DNA of 64,000 bases from Gavia stellata (lineage: Eukaryota; Chordata; Aves; Gaviiformes; Gaviidae), in assembly GCF_030936135.1 (NCBI RefSeq), contig NC_082602.1:27903965-27967964 (forward strand), in the 5' to 3' direction. Below are positions 35,701 to 47,500 of this stretch, in pieces. Position numbers and translations under genes: made by a program. Each line of letters begins with the position of its first letter. Position 1 is the stretch's first letter. The notes beneath the pieces were generated by a model that worked only from the letters and a program-made list of their open reading frames with translations, was not told the DNA's origin and searched no databases.

Positions 35701-38700
35701 GTTTATCAGCACAAAACTTTGCTATACCTGTGTTTATTAAAATGAGCTGCATGTGGGCACCTGAGAGGAGGATGGGAAAGGACAGAGTGGAGATTCCTGG
35801 GCTTTTTTCATCTTTTAAAATCCCATTTCAATCACTGTGTGCATATAAAAAAATGTGTTTTAGAAGTGTAGAAGATATTATGCCTATGTTTACATGTATG
35901 TAAGAATATGTGACCTGATAACTGTAGAACTAGGTATATAACTAGATAACTAGATAAAATGTAAGTACCAAGTAACCAGAGATGATTTGGGGCCATAGTC
36001 TGATTCTGCCTGCTTTTCCTCCATTCCTCCTCTACACCCTCCTGCTGTAGCTCATGTGCTCTGATCCCTTTACATGGGATTGCAGGTCCCTTGCTATGGC
36101 CTTTGGACGGTGGCAGTGACTCATACAGCCTCTGGTATGAGTCAGGAGTGAAGGTTTTTTTCTGTGGCTGGCATGGTTGGATCTTGGCAGCCCTCAGTTC
36201 CTTAGGTTGGCAGCCACCAAGTTCCTTAGGTTGAATGTGGTTGTTCATGTGCTGAATTTGGAGCTCTCATAAAGCATGTGTCCTCTCTGAGTTCAGTTCT
36301 GCTCTGCTCTCATCTGCAGATCTAACTGATCAGGAAATGGGTGGGAATGGTAGCAAGGTGGAAATGAACTGGCAATTAGTTGGGGTCTGTCCTTGCAACC
36401 TTTTCTGTCCTGAGCTAAAAGCATTTTTTTCAGAAAATGCCTGTGGAGTTGTAGGATTTTGAGAGATAAGTAGAAAACTGCTCAATGGTAAACATTTGGG
36501 AACAAGAAAGGCTTCCCCCCTCAGGTGTATGTACAGCACCTTGCACAAATCTTGTGTCTTTAAAAGATGCTGTATGGATGGCATAACATTGCTGCTTGTT
36601 TTTGCCTGCATATACAGAATTTGACGCTGCCTCCTCTTCAGGGAGTTCGGCATTCCCTGCCAGACTGTTCCTACAGACCACAGATGATCAGTTGTGATGG
36701 GGAAGATATGGCCTTTTCTGTTGTTTCTGTCTTTTTGACACTGGCCTGTGCTAGTCTCTGGTGTGTGTGGCACGCTGATCAGTTTTTGCTCACTTTCTCC
36801 CTCCTGAATGTGGGGCCAGAAGATGTTTTGCTCCTGCATGATAATCCCCTGTGGTGAATTTGTGCTGACAGACAGTGCTGGCTACAGGGAAGCTGGTAGC
36901 TATTTCAGGTTCATTTTTTATTTAAATGCTTTCCCCCCAGAGGCAGGCTTGTGCTTGACTTTTGTACTGATGCATTTTCCTTGTGCATCCTTCTGCTATG
37001 GCAGCTCCTTCCCAGGGCATGGACAGAGAATGAACCTAATGGAAGGAATTAGCACCAGAAGGAAAAAAAGTCTCCTGAGCAAGGCACTCACAACTGCTTA
37101 GAACTTAAGTTGTGTTTTGATGCTATGTTGCGTTGTGGCTAAGTCTTACCCCCACCGGGTGAGAAGGGAGGAAAGCAATTATTTGGAGTCAGTGTGCAAG
37201 TGTCTGGGACATGGTCAATTCAGGTTAGATGTGCCATGGCTGAATGATATTTGGAGTTTTCTCACACAAGACCTGAGCAGAGAAATGCTGTCAGGAGGCT
37301 TTTCTCCTACTTATTTAGGTCGATAGAGTTGAATGGGTCATTCTCACCTGCCAGGGTGCATAAATTGCAAGCTAAAGCTTTAGACCACTGGTTAAATGGT
37401 CTGTCCTGCCATTAACTGAAGGGAGAGGGAGGATGTTGGTAAATACGTATTACCCTTTGAAGGGGTACTGTTCAGCTGATGTTCATGGTCCAAAATCCAC
37501 TCTGTTTTATGACAACTTTATGCTGGTGTTGCTCCAATAGAGCTTGATTTATACTAGTGCAGACAGGACCCAAATGTGAGTATTTCTGTGTGCAGCCTTA
37601 TTTTTGCCAGTGTAGGTCTTTATCTATCTCCTTGGCTTTGTGCTCTTGATTTTTTAATTTTTTTTTATTCTTCTTGGGTTTTTTTTCCATTGTCCTGAGC
37701 TTGGGACAGTGGAAATGAGTTGCCTGATTGTGGGGAACATGACTAAGTCTGCAACTTGAGGGAGGAAGATTGAGGTGTTGCCCCAGTGTGGGCAAGTATA
37801 TTTCCCAGTCTCACATTGGTGGGAAACTTGGATGTTCAAGTGCAAATTTGCTGGAGTGCACAAGCATGTGCTTGTGTTGGCAGCATTATCAATGCAAACG
37901 TTGATGTTCATTGGCTACCGGTGATTTGGACACTTAAGGGTGAGAATTGCTGAGTTGGACTTGCCAAGTCTCTGTTCTTTTGGAATATTTCTGATGAAAA
38001 CCTCAGTGTGAAAATATATTCTAAATGCTAGTGTGCTGGTTCTGGGAAAAGACGGGTGTCCATTCCTAGTGCACGTGGTATCTCTCAAAGTCTTTCAGGC
38101 AACTGCATGCTCTTCGGTTCATTGCTTTACTAAGTATCTTCACTGCTTATGGAGGGCTGTTGTTTTGAGAGGTCACAACCACCTTCCTAAATGGAATTTG
38201 GAGGGAAGGACAGTTCATAAGAAACTAGCAAAACCGACTTTCAAAAATTGTGCTATGCTGTAGCCTTGTGCTGGGATTGCAGATTCTTTTGCACTTGCTG
38301 GAGAAACAGCTGCTATGAGGAAAATCGGTTGTGTGGGTTTTTTTGTGGGGTTTTTTTTGGCTGGGTAGATAGATAAATAGTACACAGACTTGGCCAGACA
38401 GCCCAAGTGCTGTGAGTGATCCCTTTGCCAGACTGGAAGTGGTGTTCTGAATCCTTGCATTTCTGCTTGGAGTAACTTGTCACTGGAACCCTTTGGTCTC
38501 TCTTTTATGAAACTGGTGTGCTTGGTTTAAATCCTTGGTATTGTAAAAAACACTTGCCTTGATAAGGACCCTAGCTTGATGAAGCAATGGCTTCTGTCAG
38601 AGCAGCATGTTTTATTTCAAGGGCTTATTTTGAATCTTTCTGATGCTGGAGTATATGCAACAACAATACCTTCAAAGTCAGTGGTGATACACTGATGGAG

Positions 38701-39518
38701 TGTCAGTAAGATGAGAATTAGAGCCAGATGCCTTCCCCTTTCCCGGCTGCTGGAGGGCTTGGACGGGATGGATATTGAAAGCCTTTTCCATCTGCATGGC
38801 TGTGCTTCAACCTGTGTTTCATAACAGACAGCATCCAGAAAAGCATTAATGCTATGATAAATTACCAAGTGTCACAAGCCATTGAGCTGCCTGGTGAAGC
38901 AGAGGGTTGTCTCTTGAAGGGGTTGAGCAATCTGGGAATGCAGGCCTTTAGAAGTAGCTTTTAATGATGACGAGGGCTTCAATTGCAAAGTTCCACCAAG
39001 CAGTGTCCAAACAGTATGTCAAACAAAAATGAGGCTTCTTTACTGCTTTGGTGGAGACCAACCTGGCTTGTGGTGTGGCATGTTCTCTTGCTGCTTTGCT
39101 CGTCGCCTGAACTCTGAATCACTTTTCCAAGTTCCTATGTTGGCAGTGACCAACTCTAGCTGTGCTATGGTCCTTCACTGGCCCTGGGTTTAGGTTCCCC
39201 ACTAGCTCAAGTCCTGCTGGCTCATCTGAGGAGTGCAGCCAGTGCTTTATAGGGTCTTGGTGAAAGCCTAGAGAAACCATCTGGGCTTTGGTTCAGGAGT
39301 TAAGGCTCCTTAGCTCTTGAGGCTGAATGACTTAAAGCACAAATAGACAGTGCAGTAAAGGTGGTGTATTTATTAGAGCAAGTTCCCATTAACTCTTCTC
39401 CTTGACAGGTTAAATATCGCTAGCTGTTCCTGTCCATTGTCATACAAGATCTGTCTCAAAGCTAGTGAATTCTTTGCATTTCTATTGAGTTTAATGGGTT
39501 TTGGACATGTGCCAGGGA
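32746..39518 (+). other. Intron 1 segment, nothing recognised apart from small repeats
   Basis: No coding exon, RNA gene or clear transposon was seen. The 169-codon minus frame at 36330-36839 lacks any recognisable domain. A 24-bp-period tandem duplication lies at 36184-36233, and T-rich runs occur at 35188-35212 and 37651-37686. Confidence 0.5.
36184..36233. repeat. Short tandem duplication, period about 24 bp
   Basis: TTGGCAGCC + CTC + AGTTCCTTAGG is followed directly by TTGGCAGCC + ACCA + AGTTCCTTAGG, that is two near-identical units. Confidence 0.85.
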
Positions 39519-39596
39519 ACGTAAGATCAGATATGCTGCATGAGACCAAAAGTCCATCTATTCCCAATGTCACATATCTGACATTGCTCAGTAGCA
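39519..39596 (+). repeat. Ancient sauropsid interspersed repeat fragment (CR1/L3-like, family uncertain)
   Basis: The order GTAAGATCAG, ATGCTGCATGAGACCAAA, GTCCATCTATTCCCA, TCTGACATTGCTCAGTAGCA parallels a repeat common in turtles, crocodiles and birds (taagaacagccatactgggtcagaccaaaggtccatctagcccagtatcc...tgacagtggccagtagca). The family name is from memory of this signature and is uncertain. Confidence 0.5.
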
Positions 39597-39828
39597 CAGC
39601 TGTATCTGGCATTGAATTGTATCTGGCATATCTAGCATCTATCTGGAATCAAGCATATGTAGTACACAGAGCTCTGCAAATAACTTACTGCTCAGCTTGG
39701 TGTTTTTGAGTGTGTGTGGGGTGGTTGACAGAAGGGAAATAATTTGGGCTTAATTCCTAACCCCATCTCCACTCTGACAGATCTCCCCAGATTCTGACTT
39801 GAACCAAGCATAGACTTTCATTCTGATT

Positions 39829-39910
39829 AAAAAAAAAACCAAACAAAACAAACCAACAAAAACCACCCACAAAACAATACAAACAAATGACCAAATAAAA
39901 AAACCCCCAC
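39829..39910. repeat. A/C-rich low-complexity tract, (AAAC)n-like
   Basis: About 80 bp of A-runs and AAAC/CAAA-type units, with only a few G or T on the + strand. It may be simple-sequence expansion; no adjacent retroposon body was recognised. Confidence 0.8.
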
Positions 39911-40774
39911 ATTTTTAAGGAACTGTTTAAGGATTTTTTTAATAGAAAAGCTGAGATTTTTATTTTAAAAGGTTAAATTGAAACATTTATAATTATATAC
40001 TTCCAAAGGCAAATTCAGCACAATTTAGGAGATATAAAATATGCTGGCCCTATTAAGTTGCTATTTTACTGTAAAAGGTCACTCCTGAAGATACTACACC
40101 CTCTGATTTTCTGCACTATCCTGTGTCTTGTTATAAAGTTGGGGAAAAGAAGGTCTCAGTGTTCATATGCTCTCGTTGGAGGAAAGCAGTGAGCTCCATG
40201 GATAAAAATAGAGATTATAGTGTCTGAGGCAGGCCCCGTTTGTAAGATGGTGTTGCTTTGTTTTAATTAGAGGAATTACTTTGCTGACATCAGTTTGCCA
40301 GTCAGCAGGACAGATGCTTACATGCTGTTCTAGAGGTGGCCAGAAAGTAACAGTGACTTCCACTTTGAAAGAAATTTTTAAACTGCAAAATTCAAACTGA
40401 AAAGTATGTGTGTGGGTTGTGTGTTTTTTGTTTTTTTATCGGTTTGGTAACCTTTTTTGTTAATAATAGCAGTTGACAAAACCTAAAATTAGCTGGTTAG
40501 AAATTCACCAGTTTATAGCTGGGAAGGTTGGGAGGGTGTGTTTGAGAGTGGAGAGGGTTGCACTTCAGATCGAGATCACTTGGTCCCATTTCTGAGATCC
40601 AAGAAAATATTTTGGTAAATCCTTTCATTTTGCTTAAAGGGCTGTTTTGTTTGGTTTTTTACCCCGAAGTTAAGTTGCAACTGAAATGGAGTCATGAGTG
40701 TTTTTGGAGGCAATGGGGTAGAGCTCACATGTGCATTACTTGTGCACAATGGAGAAATACATATGAACTCATCC

Positions 40775-40911
40775 TTTAGCTTTTACATTGACCATTAACA
40801 AGCTGTTTCCCTCTGTGCCTCAGTTTCCCCATCTGTGAGAGGAAACTGACCTCCTTTGCAAAGCCCTTTGGGACTGACTGATGAAAAGCACTGGATAAGC
40901 AGTTATCAATA
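40775..40911 (+). repeat. MIR-like SINE with L2-type tail
   Basis: CTCTGTGCCTCAGTTTCCCC followed by ATCTGTGAGAGGAAACTGAC and CTCCTTTGCAAAGCCCTTTG, then GGACTGACTGATGAAAAGCA, is the characteristic order of the sauropsid MIR-type SINE core and 3' tail. The upstream part (TTTAGCTTTTACATTGACC) is a weaker match to the tRNA-related region. Similarity in the core is strikingly good for so old a repeat. Confidence 0.8.
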
Positions 40912-42822
40912 GCTATCGGCAGATGAGGTTTAGTCTAAGATGCTTTTTTCTTTCTCCTTCCCATTGAGAATCAGGCGTTGGCAACTGTTCAAGGCAGGCA
41001 ATAAATGTGAACCATTCTATTGTATTTTTCCAATCTTAATTTTCCTGGGTTGCATAAACAGCATAACAAAGTTGTGAGCCGTGTGGCCTGTTTGGTTGTG
41101 ATCCCATCAGTCCGCAGGAGGTTGTAGTCTAAGAGCTGCTGCATGGATGTTCCAGTTGAATTCAATTTATTGTTTACTTTTTGAAACATAACTTCATTTC
41201 TAAATGTGGAAAGTGTATGGAGCTGGAGATCTGTCCTGGTGCTGGGAGGAGAGTCCTAGTCTGATTATTTAAAATGAATTAGTTCTGATGAAATATTTAG
41301 CCTTTAAACAACACATTTAATACAGTGAATTGCATTTTATTTATTAATGGCTGTTGCAATGAGATTTGGAGAGGAATTCTGCTAAAACGAGCTGTTGTGA
41401 TATTGCAAAAATATAGAAATGACTATAATATTTTGTTGAATTATTAATATCCACTGTGCCTACAGAACTACAGAAGCATCAGATTTCAAAATTGTTTTTT
41501 ATCCGAAGAGTGATATGTGGGCATTGTTTTGCTTTTTTTGATAGTTTCTCAAACAATTTCTTTGTTAATTAAAGAGACAAAATGAAAGCAGGAGGGACAG
41601 TCAGGTGTTGTCACTGTTTAAGTCAACTCTCATTATCAAAGCATCCCCAGGAAATGTGTCGAAGAGTATTTCTTTCTGCCAGAGCCAGGTCTTTTTGCAA
41701 AGACAGATTCCTTGTAGTGGAAAGATTGCAGTTAAAGGGAAAGGTGAGTGGGAAAGCCAGGCACAGGGCTGACAGAGACCACTGCTTCTTTAGCAAAACA
41801 CCTTGTCTTCCCGCTACCTTCTCTACTGCCAGCTGGCTTATTTTTCCACTTCATCCATCCCTTGGTGGTTATTGTCAAAGAAAGCCAGGCAGAGCTCTTT
41901 TAATTTCTGTGGACCAGATTTTCTTCCACTAGGACAGATGTTAATCTGTCAAAGGTTTGGCTTCCAGCCAGTGACTCTGCTCCGTTCAATTTGTGGCTGT
42001 GGCCCTGTGAATGATGGCAAATTCTGCCTGTTGGGCCCCAGTGCCCACCTCGGGAGGATGCTCCTTACCTACTCCATTCCACATGGTGCCCAGGGAGCTC
42101 CTGGATGTTGACAGGCCCATGCTTGGCCTGGTGTGGGAGTGTGACGGTTTTGCCATTGGTGTCCCCCCAACACACTTGTGTCCCATGCTAATGAACACTT
42201 TCAGACAAACTCAGGCCTGGTTTAGGGGACAGGGCAGCCCGAGGATGTTTCCTTTTGGCACCTTGTCTTGGGGAGGAAGGAAGTTCAGCCAGATGGAGGC
42301 AGACCCTGATGTGCCAAGCGGTCTGTGGACCAGCAAATGGTCCCTGGCCTGTTTTATTTTCTAATATAGGCATAGCAAATGAAGAGAAAAAGTGATATGA
42401 AGGTAAAGGTCTCTCTTCATTTCAGCAACTGTTTTTCCACGGTTCCTTTCAAATGGAGTAGAAGTCTCCCTGGACTTTACTTGGGGCCGTAATACCAGTA
42501 CAGCATGGTGAAGCTGTGGGAATACATCAAAGATTTCCCTTATCCACCTAAAGCTACTGATCTGGAAGCATCCAGTTAAGCCACTTGTCCAATTACTCCT
42601 TGCTCTCTGGTGTGACTTTCTGGGTTGCCAAGCAACTGGGAAAAGCTTGCAAGGCATACTTATTAATTACTGGCAACCAGTATGCTTTCCTCCTCTTGCC
42701 AGCATCTTTCCTATTTTATTTAATTTTCCAACTGAAGCTGTGTATCCAAAGGAAGTCTTTCTGGATATTTAGGTGTATCCTGAGGCACTTTAAAAGATCT
42801 AACTCATGAGACTGCACCCGGA
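40912..42822 (+). other. Intron 1 segment, no gene recognised
   Basis: 40990-41580 is strongly AT-rich with several ATTAAT/TTATTA cores and could be a conserved noncoding element; this is composition-based only. The 116- and 117-codon + frames at 41582-41932 and 42011-42364 have no recognisable domain. Confidence 0.5.
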
Positions 42823-42827
42823 GATGG
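42823..42827. repeat. Target-site duplication, left, of LTR copy 1
   Basis: GATGG, paired with GATGT at 43419-43423; 4 of 5 bases match. Confidence 0.6.
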
Positions 42828-43418
42828 TGTATTGGGTCTGGCTGGGATGGAGCTAACTTTCCCCATAGCAGCCCTCATAGTGCTGTGCTTTGTATTGGTA
42901 GCTAGAAGGGTGTTGATAACACACCAGTGTTTTGGCTATTGCTGAGCGGTGTTAGCACAGCATCAAGGCTGCCTCCCCCTGCTCCCCCAAAGGCCAGTAG
43001 ACTGGGGGTGGGCAAGAGGTTGGGAGGCGATATAGCCAGAACAGCTGACCCAAAGTGACCAAAGAGATATTCCATACCATATGACGTCGTGCTCAGCAGT
43101 AAAAGCTAAGAGAAAGGAGGAGGAAGAGGGGGCATTTGTTATTAAGGCGTTTGTCTTCCGGAGCAACCACTATGTGTACTGAAGCCCTACTTCCTGGGAA
43201 GTGGCTGGACATTGCCTGCTGATGGGAAGTACATAATTCTTTTTGTTTTGTTTTCCTTTGTTTCCATGTGTGGCCTTTGCTTTTCTTTAGTAAACTGCCT
43301 TTATCTTGACACAGGAGGGGTTTTTTCATCTTATTTTCTTCCCCCTGTCCTGCTGAGGAGGGGAGTGATCAAGTGGCTTGGTGAGCACCCAGTGGCCAAC
43401 CAAGGGCAACCCACCAGA
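42828..43418 (+). mobile_element. Solo LTR of an avian endogenous retrovirus (copy 1, + orientation)
   Basis: A 591-bp element runs from TGTATTGGGTCTGGCTGGG to ...GGCAACCCACCAGA; the usual terminal CA has become GA. The flanks GATGG (42823-42827) and GATGT (43419-43423) form a 5-bp target-site duplication with one mismatch. The U3/R-like part has a CRE-like TGACGTC at 43082-43088 and, about 10 bp on, a degraded TATA position (CAGTAAAAG, 43097-43105). No internal gag, pol or env sequence adjoins it, so it is a solo LTR left by recombination. I recognise it as an avian LTR type; five-base duplications fit ERVL or ERV1. The subfamily name is not certain. Confidence 0.85.
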
Positions 43419-43423
43419 GATGT
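43419..43423. repeat. Target-site duplication, right, of LTR copy 1
   Basis: GATGT, paired with GATGG at 42823-42827. Confidence 0.6.
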
Positions 43424-43954
43424 ACGTAATACACGAATAGACCCTATTTGATAATAAATTAGAAACTCTTTGAGAAGGAGATTCAAGTAGGAAGAAAGTA
43501 AAGTGCTATTAGCATTCTGGGCTCTATGGAGTACAGATCTCAAGGATAAACTCCTAGCTGCATACCTTACAGTAGAAATCTTTAAGGTGATACAACAGGT
43601 TGCAGTAAACAGCTTGGACAAAGTCACCTGGATTAGGATGACCAACTTTCTTAACTTTAGGAGCCAAATGTCTGAATCTTTGTTCAGGAGCCAAAGGATA
43701 CAGATTGCAGAGAACTGATGGGAGAGGGAGCTCTGGACTTCATCTGACGACAGGCAATTGCATCGCTTTTTGCAGGCCCCACCATGGGATGAGGTTGGAC
43801 TTTTCAGAGTTAGTGAAGTCAAGAGAGTAATTCTGAGGAGGATCAGGCAAAACTAGTGGATGCAAGGGCAAAATAAGTTCAGGGTTACATACGAATCCCA
43901 GGAAGATTGTTAAAACTTTTCCTTTATTAGCTATTTTCTTTCATCTCATATTTG
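43424..43954 (+). other. Unique spacer between two inverted solo LTRs
   Basis: About 530 bp of AT-leaning unique sequence with no retroviral coding similarity. This argues that the flanking LTRs do not belong to one provirus. The 163-codon minus frame at 43331-43822 that overlaps it runs into LTR copy 1 and shows no known domain. Confidence 0.65.
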
Positions 43955-43959
43955 ATAAT
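43955..43959. repeat. Target-site duplication, left, of LTR copy 2
   Basis: ATAAT, identical to 44551-44555. Confidence 0.8.
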
Positions 43960-44550
43960 TGTCGAGGTTTAAGCCCAGCTGGCAACTAAGCTCCACACAG
44001 CTGCTCGCTCACTCCCCCCAGGTGGGATGGGGAAGAGAATCGGAAGGGTAAAAATGAGAAAACTCATGGGTTGAGATAAAGACAGTTTAATAGGTGAAGC
44101 AAAAGCTATGCACGCAAGCCAAGCAAAACAAGGAATTCATTCACCACTTCCCATCAGCAGGCAGGTGTTCAGCCATCTCCGGGGAAGCAGGGCTCCATCA
44201 CGTGTAACAGTTGCTTGGGAAGACAAATGCCATCACTCCAAATGTCCCCCCCTTCCTTCCCTCTTCTCCCAGCTTTATATGCTGAGCATGACATCATATG
44301 GTATGGAATATCCCTTTGGTCAGTTGGGGTCAGCTGTCCCGGCTGGGTCCCCTCCCAACTTCTTGCGCACCCCCAGCCCACTTGCTGGTGGGGTGAGAAG
44401 CAGAAAAGGCCTTGATGCTGTGTAAGCACTGCTCAGCAATAACGAAAACATCCCTGAATTATCAACACTATTTTCAGCACAAATCCAAAACACAGCCCCA
44501 TACCAGCAACTATGAAGAAAATTAACTCTACCCCAGCCAAAACCAGCACA
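43960..44550 (-). mobile_element. Solo LTR of an avian endogenous retrovirus (copy 2, - orientation)
   Basis: A 591-bp element, read on the minus strand from TGTGCTGGTTTTGGCTGGGG to ...TAAACCTCGACA, with intact TG...CA ends and a perfect 5-bp ATAAT duplication. It has the same length as copy 1 and is clearly related, with about three quarters of positions agreeing by eye. A 19-bp block is identical between copies (43066-43084 on + and 44294-44312 on -). Unlike copy 1 it keeps a good TATA-like CATATAAAG (minus strand, about 44273-44281). No internal retroviral genes are attached. It probably belongs to a sister subfamily of copy 1. Confidence 0.9.
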
Positions 44551-44555
44551 ATAAT
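44551..44555. repeat. Target-site duplication, right, of LTR copy 2
   Basis: ATAAT, identical to 43955-43959. Confidence 0.8.
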
Positions 44556-47500
44556 GTTGCTCCTACTCTTTGGCTTCTAGAGAACACACTTGAGTCTTTC
44601 AGCAGAGCTATGTTTATGCAAACTGAAGAACTAGTCTTAAAATAGCATCTAGTGTTAAACTGTCATAAAAATGTATTAAGTGGTAGTAATACTAAAATTA
44701 ATAAATATACCACCTTAGCCTTGTTAAGAGGGACATTAGTCTCTATGTTCGTTTTCAGACGGCCCAGGCAGCTGCATTCATATTTTGTTCCTGAAGGATG
44801 GAGTAGTTAATTCTTGAACCATTTAATTATCTTTCATTTACCTTCTGTACCAGAGAGGTTTGCTCTGTGCTTGCTGTGATCTGTGGGATTGCAGTTTGTC
44901 TTTAAAGAGGAACTTTTGGGAGACATCAGTAAAAGACACAGTCAAGCAGGAGTCTGAATGGCACCAGTCTGAGCTCGCTTTTCACCATTTGCGAGCCGAT
45001 CAGGAGCACTGTACAGGGTGACTAGTTGTTGACTCATGCACTACAGGTAGCTTTTGACAGCAGAGCGAAGGTGAACATTTTTCAAACTGTAACACATAAG
45101 AATGTCTATAGCCTGTGGTGCTTTCTAGGCGGATTTGTCCAATTCAAGGACAGTCTCCAGGGAAGGCTTGTCAACAGGCAGCACAGGCGTCTTCTCTCCC
45201 TTGTGCCAGATAGACCCTTTAGTTTAGGGGCCGGCATGGTCAGCAGAAAGCACTGGGATTGCATCAGCAAGAGGGACCTGACAGAAAGGGCAATAATAGC
45301 AGGCAAAAATAGCTTCAGTTGTGAACACTGACAGGTAGCAGATAATTCTGGATGGGTGGAGGGGATGTATGTTCAAAACAGCACCTTTGACCTCTCAAGC
45401 ACAAGCCTGCTACTTGCAAGCTACAACTGGGGCTGGCTGTAAATTTTGGCAACACCCTAACTAAACAAAAGTTGTATGTTCTAAATTCTCCAATTAGTAG
45501 AGAGGCAGAGGCTGATCATGCATTGTATTTCTGCACATAGACTAGATAGGTGGGGAAAACCATGGGCTTGGGGGCCTGGAAAGAAGAGGAGGCTGTTCAA
45601 AGAAAGGTTCCTGAAAAGAGGTGATCTCAAAAAGAAGGTGCTGAAAATCCTGGCTGGAGGAAAGATCTTCCCCGCATCCCAGATCTTGGAGATCAGGAAG
45701 ATGTGTGGAGATGAATGCTGGGGCATGCCTGGAGACCTTGGCTGGTAATGCCCAAGACTGAGCAGCAGCAGAGCACAAACAGACATGAATTTGCCTTACC
45801 TCCTTGGACCAGCTGTGACCTCCTTGCAGGAAGGTAACTCAAGATCCACTGAACGTACTGCTGAGAGGGAGCAAGTGAGTAAGTTAAGTAATCAAGTAGG
45901 GTAAAAGCTCTAATATCACTGGTTCTTAAGTAAATGCGAGTAGACCCACTATGGCTTGTGGTTTATTCTGTCTCGCCTGTGATAGGGTGGAAATAGAAAG
46001 CAAGTTGATTCAAAGGATGTTCTTCGTCACCTTTTGGGGGTGACTATATGTAGCTCGGCACTCTTAAGAATGGCATGAACAATAGTGTGTGAATAGAAAG
46101 ATCCTGCTTCTCCAGGCACCTTGGGAGTGTTTGTGGGGTCTCTCTGCTGTAAGATGGAGGGACTGAATCTTTTTCTACCCCAGAATGGTGGCCCCTGTAA
46201 CAAGTGCTGGGCATTTCTGTGGGTGGCAGAGGTGTAGCCATACTGCTTTGTGCAGTGTATTGAAGTGGCACAGGTCTCTTGAGAGGAGCTGGACCCCTGC
46301 AGCTTGCAGAGAGGGGTTTGAATTTCATTTCAGGCTTGTCTTTTGAGTCCATTGTGTATCCATACAACGTTATTGCTGTGGTCCCTGCAGTAATGCAAGC
46401 ATAGAGAGGTGGATTTTGAGGAGTAGGGTCCTCTGAAGCTGGCTGAGTTACGCTGTGAACTAGCCAGTTGCGTCCAATAGCTCCTGTCCATCCACACATC
46501 CTGTTTAATCCAGGCTCCTACTCTGTTTCTGCTGTGTTGTCTGTAGTCACAGCCTGGGAAGCTGGCAGCGAGGGGAAAATGGCAGGCTTTTCTCCAAGGA
46601 TGGCTCTTAGCTTCCTCAGGGCTTTCCACTGCCTCATTAGTTCCTTAGACTCAAAGCAGTGTCTAGGGAAGAATCAATGCTCTCACTGGGCTCCCTGGCT
46701 GTTGGTGAGAGAGTGCCCTGCATCACTGGGGGATTTGAGTGAGGCTGGTAGAATGCTGCAGGGGTGAGAGGAGGCAGGTGTTTTAGAGGGCTAGCTGATG
46801 ATTCAGTTGGCTTTGAACAGTCCTACCTCAGAACCATGTGCAGGGAAGGAAAGCACCAGGGGAGCTAGGGCTGACTTCAAACTCCTTTGGGTATTTAACC
46901 CAGAAAGAAAATAAAATGGGAAGAAAAGCCCTTTTCTATCCTGCCTATACTAATGACCTCTGGCAATTACCTGCCACCTTCTGCTGAGACAAGGGGAGAT
47001 GTAATGGGAGAAGGGAAGGGAGAGGAAACTGGGGTCTCAGTAGTGATTGGGTGGTCCAGGGAGGTGAAATGCTTGGGAGCCAAGTAGGAAGATGGGATTA
47101 GGGAGGCCAGGTGATAGTGAGGTCTGAGTCCAGTAGAGCTACAGAAAGTGGTGTCCAGATCAGGACTTGCTGGCCATAGGCAATCTGGTAGGACTGTTTG
47201 GTCAGCCATGCTATCTTTAGACCATGTTAGGCAATCTTTTGGGCCACTATCTTTCCCCAAGAGTTTTCATCTTTGAGGGAGGAACGTGGTCCTGTGACCT
47301 ACCTTTGGTCAGCATGGCTAAATGTTCCACCATGGTCCTCTAAGCTTGCTGGGTGCCAAGCTCCCATTGATTACATTGGCAGTGAGGCATCAAAGTCCAC
47401 TGAGGAGCTGGAGTACAGAACTTCTCACTACAAATTATGATGGGAGAAATCTTGAAGCTCATGCCCCTGCTTAACCTCAGAGAAGTTTCTCTGATGGTAA

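Noticed and set aside
36330..36839. 169-codon minus-strand frame
   Set aside because: No domain, no signal peptide, no promoter context; likely chance.
42828..44550. A single short provirus bounded by two LTRs
   Set aside because: The LTRs are in opposite orientation, each has its own target-site duplication, and the spacer has no gag, pol or env similarity.
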